A DNA stretch of 64,000 nucleotides from positions 1 through 64,000 of the forward strand of contig WIDE01000061.1 of the NCBI GenBank assembly GCA_015039315.1, in the 5' to 3' direction. Source of the DNA: Clavulina sp. PMI_390. Its lineage: Eukaryota > Basidiomycota > Agaricomycetes > Cantharellales > Hydnaceae. How positions within the stretch are numbered: position 1 is the first letter of the stretch; every line of letters starts with the position of its first letter. Position numbers and translations under genes: made by a program. Shown piece by piece: positions 43,336 to 54,835 of the stretch. The notes beneath the pieces were generated by a model. The model saw only the letters and a list, made by a program, of their open reading frames with translations. It had not been told where the DNA came from and ran no database searches.

Positions 43336-45000
43336 ATGCGAAACGAGAACAGTCAAATGGCTTTGTGCGAGTATTTGTTTGTCCGTGTGGGGCTCGGAGG
43401 GACGCTTTCCTCGGACGAAATGGACAGACGCCAGCCACGAAAGTCCAAAGGACACCGTACGAATAGGGACTCCTCTCCAGAAATAGATCAGCATAGCTCC
43501 CTTGCGCCACTCTCTGGGGTTCCCATTCCTGATCTCATCAGTCGTCTGCCCACTGAGCTCTTATTCAGCATCGTGGATGCACTCAGTGAGGCCAGTCCCA
43601 CCTTGAGCCCTTCCCAATCTCTTCTCCATCTTTCCACGGTTAACCGCCTTCTCAACCAAATCACAAACCGCAACCTATGGCGGACCTTTACAATTGGTCC
43701 TCACAAAAGGAAAGATAGGTCTCTTCAGTCAGATCCTGCTCAAATTAGGAAAGCAATGAAGGAACGCTGTCTTGCAGTTTCCAGAGACTCCGTGCGATCT
43801 TCATTAGTCGTAGATTTAAGAATCTCCCTGTCGGCCCCTGTCGCCAGCCAGGTCAAGGCCCTCCAAAAGGCCCTCACTGCTCTTCCCAACCTCCAAATAC
43901 TCCGCATCCAGGTCATCAGAGATGCTCAAATACCTACTCCCGTGATGTGGAAGCTCACCACCATGCTAGGCAGCGAGCAGTTCCCGTTCCATCTACACAC
44001 ATTCATCTGTGAACCTACACTATTCCCCCACTCCTCCGCTAGTCTGTTCCGATTTTTGCACTCTCAGCCCTCTATCGAGACCCTTATCGTGTCCAGTGCA
44101 CGATATGGATCGGAATCCGGCTGGTCCTTATCGCCCCCTCCTGCCGAGCTCCCAAACATGTTTCCAAACTTGCGCTACCTCTACGCACCAACATCATTTA
44201 CTCCTATACTCATACAACCTCGTACTCCACTCCCTCTCGAATATGCTCACGTTATATCGCGAGATCCCCGTTGGGAACTCCAAGGTGCAACTTGGGGCCT
44301 TCAACCTGAAGATAGCACAGGTCCTAAGTTTGCCCGTGTCACGTCCATATTTTTGGAGTCGATTAACTGGTGCAGTCCGCTCTGGCTACTCCCACGCGTT
44401 CCTCTGCTCCTACAGGGGTACGGAATATATGCTCCCTTGGTCCGTCAGCTGAGAATCGGACCTCTGCAAGGGACTAATCCTTTGCAAACAACGGCTATAG
44501 AGGCGCTCCGTTCTATAGCGACCGGGGGAGAGAACAGGGTTCTATCGTACCTCACCGGTCTCGATTCCATTGAGATATTCAACAAGAAAACTGTGGCCCA
44601 AGAATTTCACGATACGCTTCTGGGCTCAGTTGGATCGCCATCATTTGGGCTCGTCCAGCCACCATCAGATCTGGTCTCATTTCTCCAGCTATGCGAGGTG
44701 GATTGCCCTACATTATCCAAGATAGCGATCAAAGAAGACCTCTTCAAGGGTGGAGCTCCACTCGAAAGTTTTAGATACCACCCTGATTGGAAAACCCCAT
44801 CTCCCGCGGCGGGCTCGGCGGAGAGGCCTTGTGCGAGTCGAGGATTATCGCTTCAGCGTGTCCGCCTTGGGCGTTCAGATGCACCCACCACATCAGCCGT
44901 CTCCTCGTACCCTTCCTCCGCAACGGTACAAAGTTCTTTGCTCAATCTTCCCTCTGGGACGATATGGGAAGTATTCAGCTGCTTGGATCGCCGAGCATAA
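43336..45000 (+). CDS. F-box-like protein, paralogue A
   Basis: Intronless frame of 554 codons. An F-box-like motif near residues 60-90 reads IPDLISRLPTELLFSIVDAL, then LLHLSTVNRLLNQITNRNLW, then RTFTIGP. The middle is leucine-rich (ALQKALTALPNLQILRIQVI). The C-terminal end LNLPSGTIWEV matches the end of paralogue C (LNLPSGSMWTM). The first ATG is used here; the Met at residue 29 (MDRRQPRKSKGH) is an alternative and would fit the paralogues' start better. These proteins probably act as substrate receptors in SCF ubiquitin ligases, by family only. Two close relatives lie at 49.4 and 51.5 kb, with glycerol kinase between. Confidence 0.78.
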   Translation: MRNENSQMALCEYLFVRVGLGGTLSSDEMDRRQPRKSKGHRTNRDSSPEIDQHSSLAPLSGVPIPDLISRLPTELLFSIVDALSEASPTLSPSQSLLHLSTVNRLLNQITNRNLWRTFTIGPHKRKDRSLQSDPAQIRKAMKERCLAVSRDSVRSSLVVDLRISLSAPVASQVKALQKALTALPNLQILRIQVIRDAQIPTPVMWKLTTMLGSEQFPFHLHTFICEPTLFPHSSASLFRFLHSQPSIETLIVSSARYGSESGWSLSPPPAELPNMFPNLRYLYAPTSFTPILIQPRTPLPLEYAHVISRDPRWELQGATWGLQPEDSTGPKFARVTSIFLESINWCSPLWLLPRVPLLLQGYGIYAPLVRQLRIGPLQGTNPLQTTAIEALRSIATGGENRVLSYLTGLDSIEIFNKKTVAQEFHDTLLGSVGSPSFGLVQPPSDLVSFLQLCEVDCPTLSKIAIKEDLFKGGAPLESFRYHPDWKTPSPAAGSAERPCASRGLSLQRVRLGRSDAPTTSAVSSYPSSATVQSSLLNLPSGTIWEVFSCLDRRA

Positions 45001-45466
45001 ATGCCCAGGTGGGGCTCATAGCGCGTTGGGTGTTCCAATCCCTCGTGCTCCCTCCGATGGATCATATGGCCCTCCAGAGCTAGCCAAGCGACTCATTTTG
45101 AGGCGGCGTGTGGAGACAGGGTATAGCACAAGGACAAGATACTGCATTGAGCATAAAGTCATTGTATTGGGTTACCTCCGGCTTTGTATCGTAGTGAGAG
45201 GCTTTCAAGCCTAACAAGGTTCTAGAAATTGATCGTCTGCAGATAGAAGGCCAATGGCCAAGAGAGAGAGAACGAGCGGATAAATATAGCCCTGTACAAC
45301 TACATAGATAGTATGTACATGGTGAAAGCGACGCTAATTTCAAGGGGGACAGCCCAAAGGTTACAAAGATTGATGCACAACACTACAAACGAACAGAAAG
45401 TACAACGAGGCGGCCCCCTTTTCTTTTTTTCTTTAATTGGACTACACCGCGAGTAGCAGACACCTC
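45001..45466. other. Intergenic, F-box gene A / glycerol kinase
   Basis: About 460 bases containing the 3' ends of both genes. A T-rich run (TTCTTTTTTTCTTT) lies close to the glycerol kinase stop. Nothing else seen. Confidence 0.4.
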
Positions 45467-47966
45467 CTACTCGGTGTCGACAACATCCTCCCAGCCGCAG
45501 GACTTCTCGACTGCACGCTTCCAGGCCTTCCAGCCCTTCTCGCGCGTGGCCTCATCAATTTTTGGCTTGAAGGAGGTGCTACCCTTGGTGTTGACATCCT
45601 TGAGCGTCTCGGGCTTGGACACGTCCCAGCCAGCGAAGCGAATCGCGGACCCAGCGAGGAGAGCGGAGCCGAGAGCAGTCGACCTAAGTGGATGAGCAAG
45701 GGGAAGAGTTATGAGAGCGATTCTCTTAGTTGAGTGAGAAGATCAAAAGATTAGTCCAACTACTCACTCTCTCATTTCAGGTCGGACAACCTCGAATCCA
45801 CCGACGTCAGCCTGGATCTGCATGACAACATCTCCGTTCGTCATACCACCGTCGACCATGAGGTGCTTGAGCTCAACACCTGAATCGGCACGCATAGCAT
45901 CGATAACGGCACGAGTCATGTATGAGACAGCCTCAAGGGTAGCGCGTGCGATGTGGGCGGGCCTAGTGTACTGGCTGATACCTATTAGTAGCAATATGGC
46001 ACATAGCGAATTGGAGGCCGGCGGTGAAGTGTGATGAGTGAGTCAATCAATGTTTTGGTTCACGCGAGGAAAAGAAACGGTGGATGGCGAAGCGAGTGAT
46101 CACCCTGGGTGCTTCGTTTCTTCCGCAGTAAAGTACTCACCGATCAGCATACCACCAGCGCCGGTATCCCAGTACGGGGCCAACAAACCTGAGAAGGCAG
46201 TGACAAAGTAAACGCCTCCCGCGTCGGGAACGCTTTCGGCGAGGACATTGACCTCGGGGGCAGACTGGATCATGCCCATCTGGTCACGAAGCCTGACAAA
46301 GGGAAGCGATTGGGATCAACAAATGCCCGTATAGGCGATGGCAGTGATCAAAAATAGGACGTACCACTTGACAGCAGAGCCAGCAACACCAACTAAGTGT
46401 GGGTAGAACCGAGCAGGTTAGAAACAGTAAGGAACAGCGTGGACAGAGAAAGGGAGATGATGTAATGAGCTTTGGTGCACGGTGGTAACGGTCAATAGGA
46501 TAGCCAATAGAGTGATGACTCACTCGAACCCTCCAAGGCATAGAACACCTTGCCGCCCTCACCATCCTGGTACGCGACGGTCGTCAGCAGGCCGTTCTTG
46601 CTGCCCACACGCTTTTCGCCCGTGTTGAATAGCAGGAACGCTCCGGTTCCATAGGTGTTCTTCGCCTCACCATCCTTGAAGCACTTGTTACCGACGAGCG
46701 CGGCTTGCTGGTCACCAACAATGCCGCCGATGGGGACACCAGCGAGGGAGGGAGAGAAGCTCTGGTGAATCTTGCCGTAGACCTGCGAGGAGGAGACGAT
46801 CTTGGGGAGGATGGAAGGGCGGAAGGAGAAGAATTTGAGCAGGTCTGGGGAGAAAGTGAGCGTCGCGAGGTCCATAAGGAGCGTGCGCGAGGCGTTGGTC
46901 ACGTCGATGAGGTGCAGGCCGCCATTAGCTGCGCCACCGGTGAGTTCCTGTTTTCGGTATCGGCGTCATTGGGGCATCGAGGAAGTGAAGAGGGCGGAGA
47001 CAAGCGCGCAGAAAGCATGAGGAAGTGGATGCACATCAAAAGTGTGAGGGAACCAGTGGTCACGGCGGGAGCGAAGACGAGGCGAGAGGCGCAAGTCAAA
47101 TTGACGTCGAATGACAGGTGATTGTCGCACAGCCCCAAATCAAGCACGAGGAAATCATTAGTACCCGAGAACGAATCGAGAGTGGAAAGAAGGAAGAAAA
47201 ATCGATAATGATAAGATGATTCAGCAGGATCGCAGGGGAGAAATGACATCAACGACGTACGTAGAGGACCCAAGAGTCGACAGTACCGAACAGAAGGTCA
47301 TCGGCTTCGTGAGCAGCAGCAACTTCAGGGTAGTTCTTGATCATCCAATGAAGCTTGATGGCAGAGAAGTAGGTAGAGAGCTTGAGGCCAGTGCTGAGGA
47401 AAGGCGAAACAGAGGCAAAGTGGCATATGCGTCAGTATGACGATCGAGCGAGATCGACATTGAGAACGAGAGCCAGGAGCCAGAAACGGTCGACTGCCTC
47501 GGACTTACAGCTCAGCAAGCGCATCAACGGCCTCTTGACCCTTGAAGAGTTTACCGCCGATCTCGATTCCCTTGTCTTTTAGGGTATTCTCGTAGTGGAG
47601 AACCTCGCCCTTGTTGCGGGAATCGTCCCAAACGATGGCATCGCAGAGAGGCTTGCCAGTCTTCTTGCTCCACGCGACGGCAGTCTCGCGCTGATTGGTG
47701 ATGCCGATGGCCTTGACAGAGCTGGCCTCGTAGCCGGCCTTCTTGAGCTTCTCGACGGCGCCCTCGATGCACTGCTTGCTGACTTCGGCGATCTCTTCCG
47801 CCTTGTGCGAGTGCCAGCCGGGTTGCGGGTAGTACTGGGGGAACTCGAGCTGGTGCTCGGCGACGATGTTGGCGAGGGGATCGAAGATGATGAAACGCGT
47901 GGAAGTGGTACCGCAATCGAGGGCACCGACAAATCCGTGTTGGGCGTCGATCGTGTTGCTGCTCAT
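45467..47966 (-). CDS. GUT1: Glycerol kinase
   Basis: ATP-dependent phosphorylation of glycerol to glycerol 3-phosphate, FGGY kinase family. Starts at about 47966 ([20 protein letters not shown]). Motifs in order: [14 protein letters not shown] (phosphate 1), [93 protein letters not shown], then [27 protein letters not shown], and [13 protein letters not shown] with the C-terminal [10 protein letters not shown] 28-nt microexon at 46365-46392 carries VAGSAVK. All core ATP and glycerol residues visible to me are intact (Arg-Glu in NQRET, Asp in the GDQQ motif). About nine exons with short introns. It sits between F-box paralogues but is unrelated to them. Very secure identification. Confidence 0.97.
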
Positions 47967-49382
47967 GATGGAAGAGTGTGGTATCAGTGTCGGTGTACGA
48001 ATCGACGACGGTGAGAAGTGGGAAGCTGAAATATGGGGGAAGGAACCGGAAGGTGGGGAACGTGGAGAAGAGGGGAATATCGTTTCTTTTTAGCTGGGAT
48101 CGAACCTACTCTCTTTCCCTCTCTCCACATGCAACTGCAAGTCTCAAGTTATATTAACGTTTAGCCGGTCGGCCCGGGTACATTAGATCCACACGATTAT
48201 GAGACGCTTTTGAATACAAAGCTGTCGATCAAACGGGCGTCGCTGTCGCCGTGCCTGCTCGGACTAACGGGCAAATGTAGACCCCGCCGTGTCTAACTTG
48301 GTTGCGGGTCCTCCTTTTGAATGCGAATCCCAATCCCGACGACTCTCAACACCGACACTAGCACCACTTGCACGATGTTTGAATGAGCTCATAGTCAGGC
48401 ACATAGTCACGCGAGCATTCGCAGGCACAGGAAAACAAAGCTTGACTATCACGAACGGCGCCGATGGGTTGATGGGCTGGCCGGCTATAGTTTAGGCCTC
48501 TGCCGCCCGTCGGGTAGTTTGTGCATGATCACCAGACGTTGCTCCAGGAAAATAGTATAGGAACTCTATTGCATTAAATGTGATAGTAGTGTAGTGTCGT
48601 ACCAATGGATACATACCCCGCATCTTGATTCAGACGCCCAGCGCCCAGGAAGTACTTTAGAGTCATTATACTAAAGCAATCTCATCGCAGAATCCAAAGA
48701 TCTAACTTGATTTACTTCCTTTACTAATAAATTGTTTCCGATCACGCTGATGCTAGCGGCCAATGAATGTCAAAAAGATAATCGTGTGGGGTCCCACGTT
48801 GGGCAGCTGACCCATCGGCAGCTCCGCAGTGACACCTGCCCAGTCGGCACTAGTAAAACCAGATGGATGGGCTCAGGTACAACTCCGATCGGTGCCATTG
48901 TACCATCTTTGTGGCGCAATGCTTCAGCTGTCCACGCCCAGGCACCTGTAAAACAGAAAAGTCAGGTCAGGTGCAACAAGCACACCTTCAGATGTGAACT
49001 TGATCGTCGAATTATTCTTTGGTGTTAGTGTGACTTTGGAACCTCCTGAGGCGCTAGGATTGCTGGCTCCGTTATGGATTGGTCTTTGGTAGTCAATCTT
49101 GCATAGGTGTGGCGACGCCTCTGGTGATGTGCCCACTTTGGCGCTGTTATTCCCGAGCCTCGAGCCTGAGCTTGACACCATCATCACCAGCCCATTGGTG
49201 CTCCCATAGCGATCAATTTGCATTTATATGCATAAGGCCCACTCTCTTCATCAAATGGGCGTCTTCCTTGTAAAGTGATTCTCCCGCCTCTGCCTTACTG
49301 CACAGCTTAGCTATGACGAGATAATCAGAGCAGGTCTCTGGCTCCTTGTCAACTTGAGGCTCATCTGAAGCTTACGGTCACT
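47967..49382. other. Intergenic, nothing recognised
   Basis: About 1.4 kb. The first 200 bases hold the glycerol kinase promoter. The rest has no protein-like frame. A GGGCAGCTGAC / GTCAGCTGCCC-like arrangement near 48815 is the only local symmetry I noticed. Confidence 0.4.
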
Positions 49383-50942
49383 ATGCATCTTATTCGACGT
49401 TCCCTGGCTCTCCTTAGCCTCCCGAGCTCCAGCGGACGCCCTTCCCCCGAGCCATCCCTTCATTCTCCGCTCAGTCAGCTGCCTACCGATATTCACTTCG
49501 CTATCATTGATGCTCTTTTTGAAGGCCAGTCCAGATGCCCCAGCTCGATCCTGCAGCTATGCCTCGTAAACCGTTATTTCCAAGGGATCATAGTCCCAAG
49601 GATCTGGCGCACCTTTGTCATCGGTGCTGGCAAGAAATGTGATGGCAGGCCCAAAACAGAGACCCAGCGCATGAAAAAAGCTGTCCAGCAGCGCTGTGAT
49701 GTCCTACTGAAAGACATCCAGAGGGCAAAACTCATCCATACCCTTGTCATCGAGGTTTCCGCGCCGGCCTTGACCCGCCCGACTCTTATCGAGCGCGCCC
49801 TCATGGCTGTCCCGAACCTACACACCCTACGCATCGAGTCCAGGAGTGGGAGAGAAGTATTGCCCGAATCGCTGGCGAATGTTGCGGCCATGCTTGTGAA
49901 GGGGAGCTTTCCTTTCAACCTCCTAGAGTTTCAATGCGAGCCTTCACTACTATTTGCTGCGCAATCGGGAGTATTCCAATTTTTGTTTGCTCAGTCGGCG
50001 ATCCGGGTTATCACGATCAGCGCGATTTCTCCTGGTCCTAGCGCAAGGGCGGCGGGCTGGTGGCCAGAAGCTCCCAACCCATATAACTCAACACCAAAGG
50101 AAGGAGGACCGGGCGCACTGGAGTTTCTTCCCAAATTGCGAAGATTCCGTGGCCCGACGGTGTTTGCGCGACCATTTCTTCATTACCGCAGCCAAACCAC
50201 AGGCCCTCCAGACATCGACGCAGTAGATCTCATCCTGCAACATACAACTTACGACTTCCACTGTTTTGAACAGGCCTTGCGTTCTTCTCCCCACCCACCT
50301 TTTCCACGAAATAATTCCTCGTTAACTCGCGCCACGTCGCTCCCACGGGCTGACTCGTTCTCCCTGTGGATCGACAACCACGACAAATCTATTGATGTCG
50401 CGCCATACATCTCTTCACCTCAACCCTCACACGTGCACATACCTGCCCTCCTACCCTACATGCACGGGATCGACCCAGCACACACACGATCGCTCGTGGT
50501 TGGATACCGCAACTGTATAGTTGCGGTATATCAGTGGCCGGAAACTTTCCCTGTTGAGCTCCTTACACATTTCGAGCAGCTCGAATCGCTGGAGGTGAAA
50601 TGCGGAGATGTGTCGGCGATGTTCCACGCCTTAGGGAGCCCGGGCAGTAGTGGAAGAGCGGCGCCAGGAGGCATAAAGTTAGAGAGGAAGGCGGCGATGA
50701 TAGTCTTTCTTCAGAAGTGCGAGGCACTTTGTCGGATGTTGAGGACGGTCAGGTTTGTAGAGCATGATCGGCGTGTCTTGGAGCTCGTGCAGGTCTACCA
50801 TCCTTCTTTCACTAGCAATACTCCATCTCCTCCAGGGATCGGGGCAGAGGAAGAGGTAGCCCAATGCATGTATCCATTCCTTCCAGGCGAGAGAGTGCTG
50901 CAGCTTCGGTCGGGGTCAGCATGGACGGTGATTGGTCCGTGA
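49383..50942 (+). CDS. F-box-like protein, paralogue B
   Basis: Intronless frame of 519 codons starting at ATG 49383 (HLIRRSLALLSLPSSSGRPS). The F-box-like motif is PLSQLPTDIHFAIIDALFEG, then LQLCLVNRYFQGIIVPRIWR, then TFVIGAGKKC. Large parts align directly with paralogue C: TFVIGAGKK, IERALMAVPNLHTLRIES, RRFRGPTVFAR, VELLTHFEQLESLE and ERKAAMIVFLQKCEALCRML. A Pro-rich loop lies near residues 310-330. The C-terminus ends RSGSAWTVIGP, equal in position to LPSGSMWTM in C. Likely an SCF substrate receptor by family. Compared with C it is shorter at both ends. It lies 560 bp upstream of C in tandem, so a local duplication is the simplest origin. Confidence 0.8.
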   Translation: MHLIRRSLALLSLPSSSGRPSPEPSLHSPLSQLPTDIHFAIIDALFEGQSRCPSSILQLCLVNRYFQGIIVPRIWRTFVIGAGKKCDGRPKTETQRMKKAVQQRCDVLLKDIQRAKLIHTLVIEVSAPALTRPTLIERALMAVPNLHTLRIESRSGREVLPESLANVAAMLVKGSFPFNLLEFQCEPSLLFAAQSGVFQFLFAQSAIRVITISAISPGPSARAAGWWPEAPNPYNSTPKEGGPGALEFLPKLRRFRGPTVFARPFLHYRSQTTGPPDIDAVDLILQHTTYDFHCFEQALRSSPHPPFPRNNSSLTRATSLPRADSFSLWIDNHDKSIDVAPYISSPQPSHVHIPALLPYMHGIDPAHTRSLVVGYRNCIVAVYQWPETFPVELLTHFEQLESLEVKCGDVSAMFHALGSPGSSGRAAPGGIKLERKAAMIVFLQKCEALCRMLRTVRFVEHDRRVLELVQVYHPSFTSNTPSPPGIGAEEEVAQCMYPFLPGERVLQLRSGSAWTVIGP

Positions 50943-51499
50943 GTACGCGATCACTGGCCTCCGGACGTCCTCAGCCAAGCGGCGTTGGATTAGAACGCAT
51001 TATACATTTGATGCAATGCTAAGTGTGTTTAGTATGCTACATGATTGAAATGTACTTGAGTCATATGATATTCACTTAGACCAGAGCACTCTATTATCGA
51101 TCCTGCTTCTGTGCACAAGAGGTAGGGTCTGTGGGACTGCTCAACAGCGCTCTGCATATTAGTTCAAATGGATCGGGTCTTGTATAATTCATAACAATAT
51201 AGCTCTTTGACGCTACTGTGGTTCTTGAAATGTCTTGCAATCATCGCGATGGCCCAGTGCCAATGGCGTGTCGTGTTTGGGTATATGCTTCTCGAGCCTC
51301 GGCTCAACTACCGTGCTCATCGCATGTGGCTCACTCTCTAAGAATTGGTTCGATACCATATCTTGAGCCCCACCTACTTGATTGAGCCGATATTACTGCC
51401 TGCTATTTGCTTGCCGCTCGCTTGTCTCCATACACACCTCAACTGTTCCATATATAGGACGGGGTCGCATACTCGCTATCTCAGCCTGACACTCCTTCG
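50943..51499. other. Intergenic between F-box paralogues B and C
   Basis: About 560 bases with the 3' end of B and promoter of C. No gene or repeat is recognised. Confidence 0.45.
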
Positions 51500-53218
51500 A
51501 TGCCGACACCAATCATCCATCGCATACGAGGATCTTTTACTCGTCGTGTCCCTCTAAACTCCGACCAGCTCCCTTCCACGTATTCTCCTTATTCTCCGGT
51601 CTCTCTTGCCAAAGGCCGGAACTCGGACCTCATCAGTCAGCTCCCCAACGAGCTACTCTTCGCCATCGTCGAAGCCCTCGGCGAATATCAGCCCAACCGC
51701 CTCAGCCCGATTCGGCAGCTCTCCCTCGTCAGCCACCGTTTCAATCAGGTCACAAACCAAAAACTCTGGCGTACGTTTGTCATTGGTGCGGGTAAGAAGC
51801 GCAATGGGCTACCGCAAACGGAGGCTGCCCTCGTCAAGAAAGCCGTCCAAGAGCGCTGCGACGCACTAACGAGAGACATGACACGGGCTCGATTCGTGCA
51901 TAACCTTGTAATACAGGTGTCTTCACCGGGCTTGGCTCATTTGACGCGCATCCAGCGCGCGCTCATGGCGGTGCCAAATTTGCATACGTTACGCATCGAA
52001 TCGAAGCGCGGAGATGACCTTTCGCCTGCCTCTCTGGCGAGAGTAGCGGGCATGCTCGCAAAGGAGCAACTTCCATTCCATCTGATTGATATTGAATGCG
52101 AGCCTCCATTGCTGTTCGCCGCACCACGGGACATGTTCCAATTTTTCTTCGCTCAACCGACGATCCAGAGTGTTACTATTAGCCGTATTCGTGCTGGTCC
52201 CGGAGTACAAGTGGGTGGATGGTGGCCAGCACTGCCCAATCCGCACAGGATTACCACGAAAGGCGAGCACGGCAGAAGAGAGTTTCTCCCCATGTTACGG
52301 CGATTCCGTGGTCCAACACCATTCGCTCGTTCATTCCTTCAACGCCAACTGATCCCACATGAGAGCGCGCCCTCGACTCTCGAATCTGTACATCTCATTG
52401 CACAACACACAGATTACGATGTCGAGTCTATTCGAAACATTCTTGTGGCTTCTGCTACCGGACCTGCCACTGAGCCGGTCCAGGGACAGAATACCTCCTC
52501 CACATCCTCATCACCGCATCTGGCACACGTCAGTGCATTCTCACTCTGGACTGACGGGTTACATGACCCCATTGACGTCACACCCTACATCTCGCTCCCT
52601 GATGTACCATCTCATGCACGCCTACCCTCCCTCCTAACACATGCGTATGGCATCGACCCCGCGTCTGTGCTGTCCCTCAAACTGGGATGCACAAGCGCGT
52701 GTTTCAATGTGCATCGAGATATGGAACTCTTTCCAGTCGAGCTCCTCCCTCATTTTGCTGCGCTCGAGTCGCTCGAGTGGGGAAGCGCGGGTGTCCTGAG
52801 CCTAGGTCTTAATGGCGGCGCCGGAGGAGATGCGGCGACGGCGGCGAGGCTGGAGAGAAAGGCAGCAATGATCGAGTTCCTGACCAAGTGCGAGGCACTC
52901 TGTTCCACGTTGAAGAGAATTGCCTTCGTCGAGCACGAGGAGCGTCTCCTCGAGCTTGTGCGTATCCGCCATTCCTCCGCTGCTGGAGACGCCCCCGGTT
53001 CATCAACTCCTGGACGAGAGCAAGGAGAGATGCCAGAGGCGAAATTATCTTTCCAGCCACTACTCCGTGGTCAGACAGCCATGGGGACTGCAACCGCGCT
53101 TGACCCCTCGCTCGCCAGTACCACGACTCTCAATCTTCCGTCAGGGTCGATGTGGACGATGGCGAATCGGTCGAGTGCGCCAATCGCATTCTACCCTGCG
53201 CAACCCAGTGGAAGTTGA
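51500..53218 (+). CDS. F-box-like protein, paralogue C
   Basis: Intronless frame of 572 codons. After a basic, Ser/Pro-rich N-terminus of about 35 residues the F-box-like motif reads SDLISQLPNELLFAIVEALG, then IRQLSLVSHRFNQVTNQKLW, then RTFVIGAGKK. The leucine-rich middle (IQRALMAVPNLHTLRIESKR; MLRRFRGPTPFARSF) and the late block ERKAAMIEFLTKCEALCSTL align with paralogue B. A Gly/Ala-rich insertion (GLNGGAGGDAATAAR) near residue 440 is absent from B. The C-terminus carries LNLPSGSMWTM, shared with A. Presumed SCF receptor; substrate unknown. The ATG at 51500 is the first in-frame start. Confidence 0.8.
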   Translation: MPTPIIHRIRGSFTRRVPLNSDQLPSTYSPYSPVSLAKGRNSDLISQLPNELLFAIVEALGEYQPNRLSPIRQLSLVSHRFNQVTNQKLWRTFVIGAGKKRNGLPQTEAALVKKAVQERCDALTRDMTRARFVHNLVIQVSSPGLAHLTRIQRALMAVPNLHTLRIESKRGDDLSPASLARVAGMLAKEQLPFHLIDIECEPPLLFAAPRDMFQFFFAQPTIQSVTISRIRAGPGVQVGGWWPALPNPHRITTKGEHGRREFLPMLRRFRGPTPFARSFLQRQLIPHESAPSTLESVHLIAQHTDYDVESIRNILVASATGPATEPVQGQNTSSTSSSPHLAHVSAFSLWTDGLHDPIDVTPYISLPDVPSHARLPSLLTHAYGIDPASVLSLKLGCTSACFNVHRDMELFPVELLPHFAALESLEWGSAGVLSLGLNGGAGGDAATAARLERKAAMIEFLTKCEALCSTLKRIAFVEHEERLLELVRIRHSSAAGDAPGSSTPGREQGEMPEAKLSFQPLLRGQTAMGTATALDPSLASTTTLNLPSGSMWTMANRSSAPIAFYPAQPSGS

Positions 53219-53633
53219 GGCCTTTCGCGCCGTTACGTAGCGCCTTGGGTTCTATACATCCTTCCTCTGTACTCAGAGCGTCACCGTCTTATGTTGTAAG
53301 CCTGTACCTAAGAAGCAAGCGACCTAATGTGTGTCCGCTTAATCGCTTAGCACTATCGTGAACCCATTTAGCGACATCGCCGTTTTGTTGGAGCAATCTA
53401 AGAGAAAACGATCCACCAAAACACTTGAGAGCTCGGTGATGGCAAAAACCTGATCGTGTTAAATGAGAATGATTGTAGGTAGGATCTGTGTCACTACATT
53501 ATTGTTCAAGGTAATGAGGCATCACGATTTTGTTTGTCTAGCGCAGTAAATATGAGCCCCTGTGAACTGAGCATAAAATACATGGACCAATGTAAGATGC
53601 GACGAGCCCAGAAGGAAAGCATTTGCCCGCAAC
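53219..53633. other. Intergenic between convergent F-box genes
   Basis: About 415 bases, 3' ends only. Nothing recognised. Confidence 0.45.
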
Positions 53634-54835
53634 TTACCTATCCCGATGTACAAGAAGCATTTCCTCCAACCCTCGTTCATTTTCTACCCTCCGGCATACC
53701 TGCAAACTATCGAGGCTCTTGCCCAGAATCTCAAAACACCTGTGGATGAATAACTCGCCGGAATCGTACTCGAGCCCTGGACGAGTGAAAACGAGGTCAG
53801 AAATGGATCCCAATCCGCCGTCTGACTTGAATTTCTCAATCGTGGCCAAAATTGGGGCGGAATCTTCCACAGAAAGGAAATGATGCCACATAATGCGGAT
53901 GCGGACATGTAATCGATTCAGTCTGGGGAATATGGCGGCAAACTCGAATATTTGGTATAATGTCTCGAGTGTTCCCGATGCTTGTATTTGAAGGGAGCGT
54001 AGGGATTCCAGTGATGTAGTCATAAATGATACTAACGCATCATAGCATTCTGGATGGATTCTGCCACACGAAAGGTCAAGATGCTCGAGGGAGGACCCTA
54101 CAGCAACTGATACGTCCGCCACGGTGGTAGCACACAACTCGGCAAGTCTCGGGAGCATTTTTGGCTCGAAGTATATATTAAGTTCCAAATGAATCCCGGT
54201 GAAGTCCAGCGCTTCAAGCAGGGGTAGCCGAGAGAGGAGTTGAGCGACCGACTCCCGCTTGCAACGGCAAAAAAACTCGCCCGTCAGGGCTAGATGCTTT
54301 ATTGTGGAATGCGCGAACTCTGCGCGAAGGAGCTGAGAAAATATCTGGCATTCGTCCCGGTGGTTAGGAGAGAGTACGGCGACGTTAAGGTGAAGTGATC
54401 GAAGCTGACGGAACGAGAGAATGGTGGAGATCATCCTTTCACATAAAGGGACATCATCTTTTCCGTGTTTTGATATGCGGCAAAAGAAATGTAGCTTAGC
54501 AGCTTTTACGATACGAGCGTGTCGCTGGGCTACGTAGAACCGCTCCGGGCGAGAGCTCTCCAAGAGAATATTTTGCCACAAATATCGAGTTGCCTCCTCC
54601 TGAAATGAACGAGAACAGAGTGAGAGAATCTTGAGGGTAGGTTTATCAGCACATTCGAAGACGCATGCGATTATCTCGGGGGGAAAGACGCAAATAGCCT
54701 AGCAAGATTTAGATAGTAGCTTTTGGTTATCACCTGCAGCGTGGCGTTGAAATAACCTTCACCTACATTCCCACTTGGCGTCGAAAAAGAAGCACTGGAT
54801 CTCTCTTCTAGATGTCCTTCTCCCTGCCGAAGCAT
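53634..54835 (-). CDS. F-box/LRR-like protein, two exons
   Basis: Exons 54835-54767 and 54698-53634 join across a 68-nt intron (GTAGGTGAAG to CTTGCTAG) and give 377 residues. The N-terminal F-box-like motif is VFPPEIIACVFECADKPTLK, then ILSLCSRSFQEEATRYLWQN. The rest is a series of leucine-rich segments: FRQLRSLHLNVAVLSP, STIKHLALTGEF, LPLLEALDFTGIHLEL, SSLEHLDLSCGRIHPE and SLESLRSLQIQASGTLE. This is the common basidiomycete F-box/LRR layout, different from the A-B-C family nearby because it has an intron and a more regular LRR. A role as ubiquitin-ligase substrate receptor is inferred. The start is the only in-frame ATG in exon 1. Confidence 0.75.
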
